Assembly: GCA_023653785.1 (NCBI GenBank)
Contig: JAMKCH010079300.1
Location: 124,001-188,000 of the forward strand
DNA length: 64,000 nucleotides
Origin: Ophioderma brevispina
Taxonomy: Eukaryota; Echinodermata; Ophiuroidea; Amphilepidida; Ophiodermatidae
Direction of reading: 5' to 3'
A program made the translations under genes and the position numbers. Each line of letters opens with the position of its first letter. Positions within the stretch are counted from its first letter, which is position 1. Under the pieces are notes generated by a model. It ran no database searches and was not told the origin of the DNA. It saw only the letters and a list, made by a program, of their open reading frames with translations. Below, piece by piece: positions 26,280 through 36,753 of this stretch.

Positions 26280-27448
26280 CAAAACACCGGCACATTTTCC
26301 TGGAACCAAACAGCTCAAACAAGGAACAAAACTAACTAACAACAATGAAAAATCAAACTTCTAGTGACACCGATTTCGAACCCAGGACCAACGGGGGGGG
26401 GGGGGATTAAAAAAGTGTTTGGATAGACCTTAGGACCGCGGCGATACACAGGAACTTGCTGTATAATCGTGTAATGGCTCAATTGGGAACAAACGTATGG
26501 AAGACAACTCGAGGTCACGATTGACATGACCTTATGGCGTGTTACGTGGAGGACACCATTATACCGTGTTTTTTAAAAGTTCTTGAAATTTCGCAAGGAA
26601 AAATGGAGAACTTATTCTTGCATCTAAATATCTGCCGAAGAAATTAATTTTGGTAATCGGGTAATCTCGAACAATTCCTCATATATTTTCCAACATATGG
26701 GAACATCTCGCTATGTTAAGCTATATGTGATGAAAAGTGAAATCCCCAATTTGGCTAAAGTTTCCCCTACGCGGTACGGAAGTGTGTAGTCGTGGTCACA
26801 GAAGCGAAAAGATTATTATATAGTTACTGTGTGCGAGCGGATTAAAGTTTTCGGAAGAAAACGAAGGGGTTCTATGGAGATTTTTGAATGAGGGTCCGTT
26901 CTATTGTTTTGTTTGACTTGTATCGTTAATGTGTCTGAAAAAAAACCTATAGACCCTAGCGGAAAAATGAACGTTTTTGTGGGTCTTCGGTGCTCGCAAA
27001 CACGGAAAAGTAAGGAACGCAATCGCTGAGGGCAGCATTCCCTACGTACTAACGGGACCGCGCCCGTACGTTCGTAAAGGTTTCCAAGCCAAGCTAATAG
27101 GTGCGCCAGTCGGCGCCCCTAAAATATGCCGGGTGTCACCTGGGCATCCTGGGGGCCGTTTTTTACGTCGAAATTCCAAGATTGGCGTCGCAAAAATCAT
27201 AATTATCTATTAAACAGTATATTATCAAACGATGGCGTTACTATATATTTACTAATAGGATCATATGAAAACAAGTGTACGGAACTTGTAACATTTAAGT
27301 CATACTTCAATTCAAATGGAAAGCAAAATCCAAAACATTTTAAATATGCCTTTATAACGCAAATACCTACGATACAAAAATAGATATTAAGTAATTAGGT
27401 GATGTTGTTTGTTAGACACCAATAATGTAATTGGACTTTTTAAAAATT

Positions 27449-27485
<37 letters not shown>

Positions 27486-27940
27486 TATACATACTCAACT
27501 TACGTTCAGGCATAACTTGGAACCATTAGATCTCAGCTATTCTTCCAATATGAATAATGCAATAAGCACCATGTACGAGTCTACGGGGGCCTCGTCTATT
27601 AGTGTTCCGTCTGTTCACCACAAGTTCAAGTTAAACGGTTAGAGGTCATTTTCGTGAGGTGGCGCTTTTTCTTAAATGGACGGACAGAAATTAAATACTA
27701 TCGGGATCCCCGATTCTAGTTTTTTTTAAATCCCTCTTTTATGATAAGTACCAAAATGTGGATGGCATTGCGTTTTCAGAGGATAGTTTACTAGACAAAT
27801 TACCAACAAAAGTGGGAAAATGTCAAAGTTTTTAAAATGCAGGGAGCTCTCTTAAAACCAGGGTGTGGTTTGTCTTATTATTCCGTTATGTAGTCCCGTG
27901 AGGGGGGGGAATAAGTTTTGTCTCTTATAGAAATTTGGGG
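26280..27940. other. No gene recognised
   Basis: Contains a G-run at 26392-26404, GC-rich islands at about 26990-27180 without a recognisable product, and an A-run at 27458-27483. Confidence 0.5.
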
Positions 27941-27943
27941 AAA

Positions 27944-28298
27944 TAATATAAACTATTCTGAAAATGATTAACTAAAAACTTGGAGACCCCTGTTCAGCTT
28001 GCCATCCGTGGACACGCCCTCTATTGTACTAATCAACTTGTCCACCGAACGCGAATTACACAGGGGCTCTGGAATTACACTAACCGGGAGTTGAGTCTTT
28101 AGTAATTTCAGCCGCTTAGCCGCTTTAGTCTCTGGACTCAATGGCCAGTATTCACAAAGAAGTTAGTCCATGGACTAACTTCTAATCCTGGACTAAGTCC
28201 TAAACCGTGGACTAACTTTAGTCTAGGACTATGTATGGGAATAAAAAAGTCCTTCCTTGTAGGACTTAGTCCTGGACTAAGAGTTAGTTCATGGACTT
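27944..28298. repeat. Duplicated block with MITE, copy 1 (right end lost)
   Basis: Nearly identical to 29109-29473 from AATAATATAAACTATTCTG to AGTTAGTTCATGGAC. The embedded MITE (GTATTCACAAAGAAGTTAGT left end at 28148) lacks its right terminus, which is replaced by a T-run. Confidence 0.8.
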
Positions 28299-28319
28299 TT
28301 TTTTTTTTTTTTTTTTATT

Positions 28320-28600
28320 TTCACTATTTTTACAGTTTTTACCCCATAACTCCGAAACTATAAGCCATAGATAGTGTAAACTTTACCTCTTTGGAATCCT
28401 TGTAACTAGACAAACATCATGGTGTACTTTTCAACACAATCGGAATATTTTTAAAATGTTGACCCCTGTTTCACCTTGAAACCCAAGCTGGGGTCCATGA
28501 AGGGGGGTTGGCAAGTGCTTCCATCAATTTGATTGATTATAAATGCCTAAAGTACTTGTGTGCAAAAATTCACAATTTTATCCGGAAGCGCACACTCTTT
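28320..28600. repeat. Dispersed repeat, copy 2
   Basis: Related to 5090-5390 (see shared words there). It starts next to a T-run at 28299-28317 that replaces the right end of the neighbouring MITE copy, suggesting an insertion or rearrangement at that point. Confidence 0.6.
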
Positions 28601-29108
28601 CACTACAGTCCCCTGCTAACTGGTTTCGTTCCCGACCCACTATCGGTTTGGTTCTGACCCGCCATTTTGAGCTAAAATACCCCTGCGGCATTTACAGTGT
28701 ACACAGTGACAAGATATCCAATACTGAGCTCGTTTAAGGTGTGCCATGTAAGACGCTCTATAGAACACTTCTTGGTCACTGTCCCACAGTCTCGGCTCTG
28801 CCTTTGGGTTCAAAGTGCACTGGGTTAAAATATACAAATACTACATTGTCAGCATGGTCAGAGGGAAATAGGAAACACTATTTTCCCGAGGTACTGGCTA
28901 CGAAGGGTGAGGGGTGATAGACCCAACAGCCAGTACCAAGTGTGCCCTATTTCCCGATATAAACCATGTAGTATTTGTTTTATTACACCTTACTCTGACT
29001 TTGGGGACGAGGTTGTAGGGAAATAGTCCAATTTTTCCCTCTATTTCCCGAGGAAAATAGCACGCGTAATAGGAATCAGCCAATGAAATAGCATGATCTT
29101 GTCATGAA

Positions 29109-29494
29109 TATTCATGAGGTGTAATAATATAAACTATTCTGAAAATGATTAACTAAAAACTTGGAGACCCCTGTTCAGCTTGCCACCCGTGGACACGCCC
29201 TCTATTGTACTAATCAACTTGTCCACCGAACGTGAATTACACAGGGGCTCTGGAATTCACTAACCGGGAGTTGAGTCTTTAGTAATTTCAGCCGCTTAGC
29301 CGCTTTAGTCTCTGGACTCAATGGCCAGTATTCACAAAGAAGTTAGTCCATGGACTAACTTCTAATCCTGGACTAAGTCCTAAACCGTGGACTAACTTTA
29401 GTCTAGGACTATGTATGGGAATAAAAAAGTCCTTCCTTGTAGGACTTAGTCCTGGACTAAGAGTTAGTTCATGGACTAACTTCTTTGTGAATAC
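29109..29494. repeat. Duplicated block with intact MITE, copy 2
   Basis: Same block as 27944-28298. The MITE spans 29328-29494 with long inverted ends (GTATTCACAAAGAAGTTAGT and complement) and an interior of GGACTAAGTCC and CCATGGAC palindromes. A TC-rich microsatellite follows at 29510-29596. Confidence 0.8.
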
Positions 29495-29509
29495 ATGCCT
29501 CTGTCTCTT

Positions 29510-29553
29510 TTTCTGTCTTTGCCTGTCTCTCTTTCTCTCTCTCTCGCTCTGTT

Positions 29554-29595
<42 letters not shown>

Positions 29596-29596
29596 A
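29510..29596. repeat. (TC)n / (TCTG)n microsatellite
   Basis: Pyrimidine-rich TCTC, TCTG and CTGT repeats on the plus strand, immediately after the duplicated MITE block. Confidence 0.9.
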
Positions 29597-29987
29597 TAAT
29601 ACCGTGCTAATCTGGAGGAGGTCTAGTAACACCAAGTTAGGCATTGCGGAATAAGGCGCATCAAGCGCAAAAAAGTACTATAGTTTGTTCGGTCTCGAGT
29701 TTGGGGGTGACGTCATGACGTGACTTTGTATTCGCTCTAGCGTTTGGATTGCGCCGCCTTTGTTCGCGTGCGTAAATGCTGCAATTCCAAGGTCGACGCG
29801 TGTGTTTCGCGGGTGCAAAACCTAACACGCGCAGTGACATCACCCCCAAACTTGAGCTCGAACAGTGTATAGATAGAGACTAGACTATTAAACGAAAACA
29901 CTTAGTCAGCATTGTCTATTCGCTTTTGAAAGTGGGAAAGTAGGCAAGGGAAAGGTACGATGCAGATCCCAAATGTTGCTCTCTGAG

Positions 29988-30192
29988 CCAGCAGTGCTTG
30001 AGTGTTAAAACCTCTTGGTATTTCACAGAGTCACAACCTACTTATGTGTTTTCAATCCAGCTTTCTACGATAGTGTTCCTAGGATTATTCAGTTATGTAC
30101 TCTTGGAAGGCTTCATGACACAATATCCTGGGTCGGTGGAATACGTACTACTTGGCTGGTTTGCCACATTATGTACAGAGACTATCCGACAG
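29988..30192 (+). CDS. TRPM: TRPM exon, S1 and S2 segments
   Basis: The frame reads SWYFTESQPTYVFSIQLST and then VFLGLFSYVLLEGF, matching the TRPM pre-S1/S1 pattern (FFT.P..VF....., FL.LF.YVL...F). It continues with VEYVLLGWFATL and TETIRQ, the S2 segment ending in the signature E(E/T).RQ. The donor is CAG|GTAACG, phase 0, and the next exon continues directly. The 5' border is not certain: the frame is open back to a stop at 29941-29943. Acceptor-like AGs occur after 29987 (CTCTCTGAG) and at 30060, and homology continues upstream of 30060, so the upstream choice is favoured. Confidence 0.88.
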
Positions 30193-30682
30193 GTAACGAT
30201 GTAGGATACTAAAATTAAAGCAATAACAGCACATTTTTTGAAGAGCGCCCCCAATTTTCAAAATTTGATATTTTTGCACATTTATGTTGATAATTGTCTA
30301 GGAAACTATACCTGCGAAAGAGAATGCTAAAAAATGCGTATTTATCATAAAATAAGCGATTTTGTAATTAAAATTGGGATCCCAGATTGTACTTAACGGC
30401 AGAGCTGGAAATGCTAAGTTCATGTCCGTCCATGATGAAATAGTGCCACTTCAAGAAAATGACCTCTAACTTTACTTGCCTGAACCAATAAACAACTTAT
30501 GGATGAGTGTATAGATACGTATGACGCTATTTCCCGGTTATTTCATATTGGAAGGCTGTTTCTAACAGCCGTTGAATTATTAATCTCCGATATTAAAAAA
30601 AAAATGTGCTATTATTGCTTTAATGATCACAATTTTTCTTTTGTCAAAGATAAAATACCTGCGTATTGCAGATCCCCGTACA

Positions 30683-30683
30683 G

Positions 30684-30722
<39 letters not shown>
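30683..30722. repeat. (CAT)n microsatellite
   Basis: About 13 CAT units, followed by GTCAATTTCATACCTTAAAA. The same follow-on phrase precedes the second microsatellite at 31724, so the two tracts belong to related repeat copies. Confidence 0.9.
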
Positions 30723-30724
<2 letters not shown>

Positions 30725-31689
30725 GTCAATTTCATACCTTAAAAATGGTCGAATCCTCCTCCTCCTCTTCCTCTATGTCCCCTTTCCGAGATACATCATT
30801 GATGTCAATCCCCCTCACGGCCTTACCTTAGCCCATGCAAACTCTTACACATGGGATACAAAAAAAGGGGTCTTAGCCCGGCGCACATGCACCCCCCCCC
30901 CCCACACACACACACACCCACAACCCAGGGCGTTTAGGCCGACGCCCATGGAAAACAGTAAATGAAAATGGTCTCAGAAATCTTTTTCATACCTTCCATG
31001 TGTACGAATCACTCCCGCTTACGAATTACTACCGTTCACAAGTCAACACCACACGCGAATCTCCTCCCATAATAGAAATTGCTAAATTCCACGAACCGCT
31101 TACAGCGAGGCGGAGCCCCGCCGTCTTGTTCTTTCAAATCCACATTGTCAGTTACGGTTTATTTTGTGCGTGTGCATGTACAAAGGTCACGCTTCATGAA
31201 TAAATCTTGATCCAGTAATATTACGTCATTGCATCGCGTCTTTGATTGGTCATTATCTGCTTGAATGATTCATCGTCGCCCGTATTTGGAAAAACAACGC
31301 CCCGCGAAGACTTTTGGCAATCACGAAAACAAATTTCAGACTATCCAAGGCGATCCGCTAAACAGAAATTCGTCTGCATGTGCAGCGTCACTCGTCTTTT
31401 CAATTATTGCGTTACCGAATAACAATGAAGACCACAGCAGCAGCTGCAGCACTGCACTGGCATCGTTGGTTGTGGGATTTTCAGCCGAGTTTGGATAGTA
31501 GTCATGGATATAGGCTATGATTTCAACAGTTCGTTGGTAAAAAAATTAAAGCGAATCGTCTTGACCAAGACTACATCATCGCACAAGTAATCGCATGTTA
31601 GTATAAACCAATTGAAACGTGAATTGTGCTACAGTGCGTCTAACAATACTCACCATTGTTTGGTGGAGAAGCGGAGGTTTTATGGATTA

Positions 31690-31838
31690 GCAAAAGTTCA
31701 ATTTCATACCTTAAAAATGGTCCAGTCATCATCATCATCATCGTCGTCGTCATCGTCATCTTCGTCGTCGTTATCGTCATCCTCGTCGTCGTCATCCTGA
31801 TCATCGTCATCATTGTCATCATCATCATCATCGCATAA
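31690..31838. repeat. Compound (ATC/GTC)n microsatellite with shared flank
   Basis: TTCAATTTCATACCTTAAAA at about 31698 is followed by about 110 bp of ATC, GTC and TTC triplets. The flank matches 30724-30745. Confidence 0.85.
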
Positions 31839-32138
31839 GTAATCGCATGTTAATATAAAAAACATGTATTTGACAATATGAAGTGAAAGTATTTCTGAAT
31901 GTTTGGCATATGAAAAGCACGCAATTCAAACAGGCGGGTGGTTCTTTTTCTTATCGTGTCCAAACACTGGTTCTCACGGGTGGTGTCAATGGTGTCAATA
32001 CATAATTGTATAAGCTGCATAATCTACATATTCCATGTGGTGAGATTGTTAGACGATGGCGAATGTGGTGAGCCCTACAAGTTACATTAATCTCTACTTA
32101 ATACCCAAGTACGTCGTCAATAATTTGTTTTTGTTCAG

Positions 32139-32241
32139 ATATTTTGGGAGGAGGGACCAACATTTTGGCAGCGTCTTAGGACTTGGATCAGCTACTTTTG
32201 GAATATGGTGGACATTTCAAAAACCGTCATTTTTATCATCG
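32139..32241 (+). CDS. TRPM: TRPM exon, pre-S3 and S3
   Basis: This is a 103-nt exon with acceptor TTTGTTTTTGTTCAG and donor G|GTAAGT. It reads IFWEEGPTFWQRL, then ISYFWNMVDISKTVIFII, ending one nt into a codon. Family members have Y(F/L)SDFWN..D......F..G here: the conserved aromatic-W-N-x-x-D at the start of S3 is present as YFWNMVD. Phase 0 at the start matches the end of the S1-S2 exon. The trailing G joins GC of the next exon to give Gly. A longer frame on the same strand through this spot is only a shadow. Confidence 0.9.
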
Positions 32242-32292
32242 GTAAGTAATGAATTATAATGTTCTTTATGAGCACCATTTTATTAACGAAAC

Positions 32293-33010
32293 ATTTCTTC
32301 TTATCGTGTCCAAACACAGTGGTTCTCAAAATGATCTAGCCAGAGATGGGTCCAACGTCTGGCTGCTTCACTAAATTCCGCAAAGTTCTTGTCTGTGCAT
32401 TATTGCTCCAGCAGTAGGGCAGACCAAGAGATGTTTCATTGTCTGTGGTGCTGTTCTACAACCACAAGTAGTGTCCTGATCTGCTTCCAGGTAGCCACAC
32501 TTCTACAAGGAAACCTTAGATTGGTTAGATTGGCCGATTCCGGTTCTCAATCTGTTGAGACGTCGCCATTCAGTCCATAGATGTTGGTTGATAGCAAGTC
32601 TTTCTTTCCACAAGGCGACTCTCTTAAACTCCTTAGAGACTGTTTCAAGGGCCTGGGTGACGTGCTAAGAAACTTTCTGAGATTTCAGGCGGTTACCAGC
32701 AGGTATCCGTTCCGGACATAGGGTTTTTTCCACATTAGATTACTTGGCAGCTACCGCTCTTGCATGCTCGCTTACATTACGGCGGATGCTGGTGGAGCAA
32801 TTCCGTCGGCAGTCCAGTTGGCGAAGAAATCCATGTGATAAGCACAGGACGGCCTGCCCCCCCAATGTTTTTCTTTAAAACGCTGTATCAAGCGTCTTGG
32901 CATGGCAATCTGTCTCCATTTGACAGAGCAGGCAATTAACTCTGTGCATATGAGTAGCAAAGGGCGGATGCCGTCGATCGTAGGATATGTGGCCGAGCAC
33001 CCCGTCTTGT
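32293..33010 (-). mobile_element. LINE fragment, C-terminal region
   Basis: On the minus strand, fragments read LWTEWRRLNRLRTGIGQ, then KCGYLEADQDTTCGCRTAPQ and TMKHLLVCP. This is the LINE C-terminal pattern LNRLRTG.GR......KWG followed by a zinc-finger-like C.CG...QTM.HLL.CP. Frames are broken in several places. It lies in the TRPM intron between the S3 and S4 exons, just after 32241, and probably belongs to the same element as 34195-34650. Confidence 0.75.
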
Positions 33011-33109
33011 GCAGTGGTGTTCTTGAGTGATGTGTAGCTTTATAAGAGCGAGAGGGTGCCAGTCCAAGTGGCGGTAACTCCTATGTCCCAGGGTAACCGG
33101 GTGAGTCAA

Positions 33110-34194
33110 AAAAGATTTACACTCGTTTTGTTTGGTTTGAATTTTTTTCTACGAGCAGTGAAAAATTTCTAAATGATAACACTGATCATATATAAAACTA
33201 GATTATTTCACCTAATAGAAGCAAGTTGAATTTGAGTTTTGAACTTGCATTGCGAAAAAGTTATGCTAACTTAAAGATTAGGTATCCCATTTTTCCCCCC
33301 CCACCTCTGTCCACCGTGACATCACCTGTTGTGGCTTTGACCAAATGGACTTTGGATGAGGTCTACACAAGTACATCAAGACATTCTTGCGGTTGCTGGA
33401 TACTTTTGTGTTAACCTTCACCAAGAAAATGTCAAACTATGTCATTATTCTAAATCAATAACAAATCATGAAATCTTTACACCCACCAAATTTGAAGCCT
33501 TACTTCAAAAAAGTTCGAAATTTTTTCACATATCTTTTCGCCGAAACTGAATGCAACTATGTAGGCAATCCTTGTATGCAATGCAGCCGGTTGACACCCA
33601 CTTTCCGCCCCGAATCCGTCATAACCTGATGGGGGGGGGGGGGGGGTTACTTTGGGGACATATTTGAACATTGACAGACATTCAACGTACATATGTGTTT
33701 CCTTGAATCTCAATCTTTCCTCTCCCTTCCCTCCTTTTCTACTCCCATTTTTGCTGTCATTTTTCCACTTCCGCTTTAGATTGTTTACCTGGTTAGGCCC
33801 CATGGGGGAGGGGGACAATGGTCACCTTCCCACGCCTGCCCCTGTTCCCTACTATTTAATTAAATATTGTAAAAAATATTATCAATAACCGTTGGTACTG
33901 ATTTTGGAAAAAAAAATTGTTACATTTAGAACAAAATAAAAGTTTTTAAGCAATTTGAATACCGTAACCCAAGGCTTTTGCTGCTGTGGAACTGAAGAAT
34001 TGTACAACCGTGGTGGGGGGGTGGGGGGGGGTCATAGGGTTTTTGGCGGCTTTCCGTCAATTTACCATATCTGCATATGCGAAAAGTTTTAAACTTTCGA
34101 TTTTTATACCAATGATAGTAGATAAAAGGAGCTCTTGTTTTCCGTGTATCAAACCAATGTTCTGAACTTGTTAATTATTTTTAATATTTTTCTG
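33110..34194. other. Sequence between two LINE fragments, no gene
   Basis: AT-rich with G-runs at 33631-33646 and 34014-34030. It separates the C-terminal and RT parts of a LINE and may be a later insertion. No exon homology seen. Confidence 0.5.
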
Positions 34195-34650
34195 ACATCT
34201 CGGTTAACATCTTTTTGACTCACCTGTAGACAGGATTTTTGCAGTGCTCCAGGGGTGTTCCAGAATCAAGGTTTACTCTAAGCTGACGTTTGGCTCCACT
34301 GTTGCGTAGATGGAAGCACATACACTGTGTCTTGATGTATTTGCAAGTACTAGGTAGTTTCCCTCAATAATAAGGATGATTTTCATACAAAGCTTTGGAG
34401 ATCCTCTCTTCAACATCTTGAAGTCTCCATCTTGTACACTAATTCCAATTTCCAAAATCTTTGCATAGATAATTGACAATTTGACAGGTCTTCACTCCTA
34501 GGTGGTCGTTGGTATAGATATGTTCAAGAGGAGAGATGCTAGCAACGCTTCCCTTGATGTATTCCATCTTAAGCCTACGCCATCCGCTCTTCTTCGCTCC
34601 TAGCTGAACAAAGAACACCCTGCTTGCAGGCAATCTTTTGGTGAAACGTT
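34195..34650 (-). mobile_element. Non-LTR retrotransposon (LINE) fragment, reverse transcriptase region
   Basis: Reading 34635 to 34195 on the minus strand gives VFFVQLGAKKSGWRRLK, a QGSV step, HIYTND and then SIYATVEPNVSL and HP/PLEHC. After obvious indels this is the LINE RT stretch with consensus RLKNG(L)PQGSVLAPLLFNIYTND, followed by the K(T)Q.C.F.L and GTPLEHC region. Several stops and frameshifts show it is dead. Its C-terminal part lies at 32293-33010, separated by about 1.1 kb of unrelated sequence, so the element was probably interrupted by an insertion. Confidence 0.75.
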
Positions 34651-35380
34651 CAGATATAATAAATTCGTTGTCGATGTTCCGCCATCAGGGGCGATCCCAG
34701 CTTATGGTCCCCGGAGGTAAACGATAGCCCTGATGTAAAAATATTCCGGTGCATGCAAAATGGTAAAAAACGGGCTATTGAACATAAAGAGCCGTCTTCT
34801 TTTTTCTTCTTCTTTCTTCTTCCCGATTTCCGTTCAAAACCTTTTCCTATTTTCCATTGATTTAAGTTCTCTTTCATATGCATAATTTGTCAAGTACCCT
34901 TCACAAGACCCCTTATCCCTTCCTGAGATGCTTTTTCTTAGGATTTTTGTGACAAATCCGGCAAAATATTTCTGCATTGTGATTTTTCATCCTCAACTTG
35001 TTTATGTAACTTTTCGTAATAACTAGCCGTTTATTGAAGTGTTTTTCAATGTTGTCAGAGATTTGTATACTGAAACTTGAAAGCAAGCTAGAACAAGATC
35101 TCCTCGGGTAACTACTTCACATATAGTGGTGCTCTGATCTGTTCAAGTAAGATCGAGATCAAGAGAACTAGTTTGTTTTGTCTCATTTAAAGCCGTTTGG
35201 TGGTTTGTTTAAGTGCTTTTCTCTGACATGGGGAACGCAGCCCTTACTTAGATGATATGGCTGTGATAGTCAGTTATATCAAATTATTTTGTCAGTTCCA
35301 TGAATATGCTTATTTGCTTATTTTTGCAATAATTTCACAATAATTGCATAATATTAAATTTAGTTTGTTATTTTTAATAG

Positions 35381-35526
35381 GCTATACGTTGCGGTGCTTC
35401 CCACAATACATGACGTCGGGAAGGATATTGCTGTCACTCTCCTTGATCATCTTTTACATGAGGCTACCACATATCTTTTCAGCCAACAAACATTTGGGAC
35501 CAAAGGTTGTCATGATCCAAAAGATG
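35381..35526 (+). CDS. TRPM: TRPM exon, S4 and S4-S5 linker
   Basis: The acceptor is TTTTTAATAG and the donor ATG|GTAAGT. After a split Gly codon the exon reads YTLRCFPQYMTSGRILL, then IIFYMRLPHIFSANKHLGPK and VVMIQKM. This aligns with the TRPM S4/S4-S5 block GR(V/I)....(D/S).I.(F/Y).R(L)..IF....LGPK......(R/K)M, including the near-invariant LGP and the terminal KM. It ends in phase 0, matching the following exon. This is one of the most diagnostic exons in the window. Confidence 0.95.
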
Positions 35527-35790
35527 GTAAGTACACGAACGATACCGTATTCTATTTCTCCACTGCATATCGCTGAAATTAGTTGAAACCTGCTTCTTAT
35601 AAATTGCGCCAATCATCTAAACAGAAGCGTTTGATACTAAGACAGGTTTAACAATTGCATAGATGTAGCAGCGATGATGCTATAAGATGAAATTCATGGG
35701 AAGAACATGGACAAATTTCGGTGTTGAGCAACAGGATCGAGGTTGATGAAACAGAAACACTTATCGAATGTATACGAATATAGGAGTTTT

Positions 35791-35960
35791 GAATTGACAC
35801 ATACAAACGACTAAATAACATCGTCTTTTTTTAAACAAAAAAAGTTGTATCTGAAAATTGCGCCACCTACTCTACTTGAATTGACACATACAAACGACTA
35901 AATAACATCGTCTTTTTTTAAACAAAAAAAGTTGTATCTGAAAATTGCGCCACCTACTCA
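35791..35960. repeat. 87-bp tandem duplication
   Basis: A unit starting GAATTGACACATACAAACGA is repeated immediately at 35878 and appears identical over more than 80 bp, ending CGCCACCTACTC. It is a recent duplication in the intron between the S4 and filter exons. Confidence 0.95.
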
Positions 35961-36555
35961 CCGATTTTCAGCGGTGGTAATGGTGCCTGTAAAATATAGC
36001 ACTACCGAATGGAGATTTACCTAGTCTAATATTTGATCTGTATTTCTTCAGGTATTGGTGAGCGGAGATAGTACCCAAGAGAGTGTCTGCGCATGCGCAG
36101 TTTCAAGCAAGAGAAAAACCTTTAAAAGCGTTTTTCAATGGGAACCAATATAGGAAATGAGTTTGTTCTTCGTTTTTGTAACACCCAGAATATATGGGAA
36201 TTTTATGGAAGTCAATTTAAAAACATGTTTTAATACGCCCTTTCGTAATTGGTCACATCTTGGCTTATGCGGGGTTTATTGGGTCCTCAGGACGATGCAC
36301 GTGCCTAGCTGTTTCAATGAACTGCTCTATACTCATACATGTATTTCCGTCTCATTTTATACAATATAACAAGAGCCAATGCGCTGGCCTGACCTAACAT
36401 GACCGTCCTGAAACTCGCACCCGCATCAAGCAGGGTGTGATAAATTACGGAAAGGGTGTATAACAGTCATAAAAAAGTAATTGTGGCTCTTATTGTTAAA
36501 AAACATTAAATACAGTCAATGTAAACCTGTTAACTTATTTCCAATTTACTTACAG

Positions 36556-36730
36556 TTTGCAGATCTGTTGGTATTTGTCTGTATCTTGCTCGTATTTCTC
36601 GTGGCATATGGTGTGGCTAGAGAAGCAATATTATACCCGGGAAGGGCGGGCGTCAAGTCGGTACTGGAAAGCATTCTTTATCGACCCTACCTTCAAATCT
36701 TCGGGGAGTTGTTAGAAGACAGTTTAGAAG
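36556..36730 (+). CDS. TRPM: TRPM exon, S5, pore helix and selectivity filter
   Basis: The acceptor is CAATTTACTTACAG. The exon reads FADLLVFVCILLVFLVAYGV, AREAILYP, then a pore helix SVLESILYRPYLQIFGELLE and DSLE plus one nt before donor GTAAAC. The YGVAR.AIL S5 ending and the Y.PYL.IFG pore-helix/filter motif are TRPM hallmarks. The filter position reads FGE, as in TRPM6/7, rather than the FGQ of TRPM2/4/5/8, and is followed by an unusually acidic ELLEDSLED. The overhanging G combines with AT of the S6 exon, or AC of the candidate microexon, to encode Asp in both cases. Confidence 0.95.
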
Positions 36731-36753
36731 GTAAACAAAGTCTCTATAAATAG

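Noticed and set aside
26008..26364. 118-codon hydrophobic open frame
   Set aside because: Hydrophobicity reflects the T-skewed composition; no TRPM or other family match, and it ends in a poly-Lys low-complexity run.
30499..30831. Open frame with a poly-His run
   Set aside because: The His run is the (CAT)n microsatellite read in frame; nothing else supports a gene.
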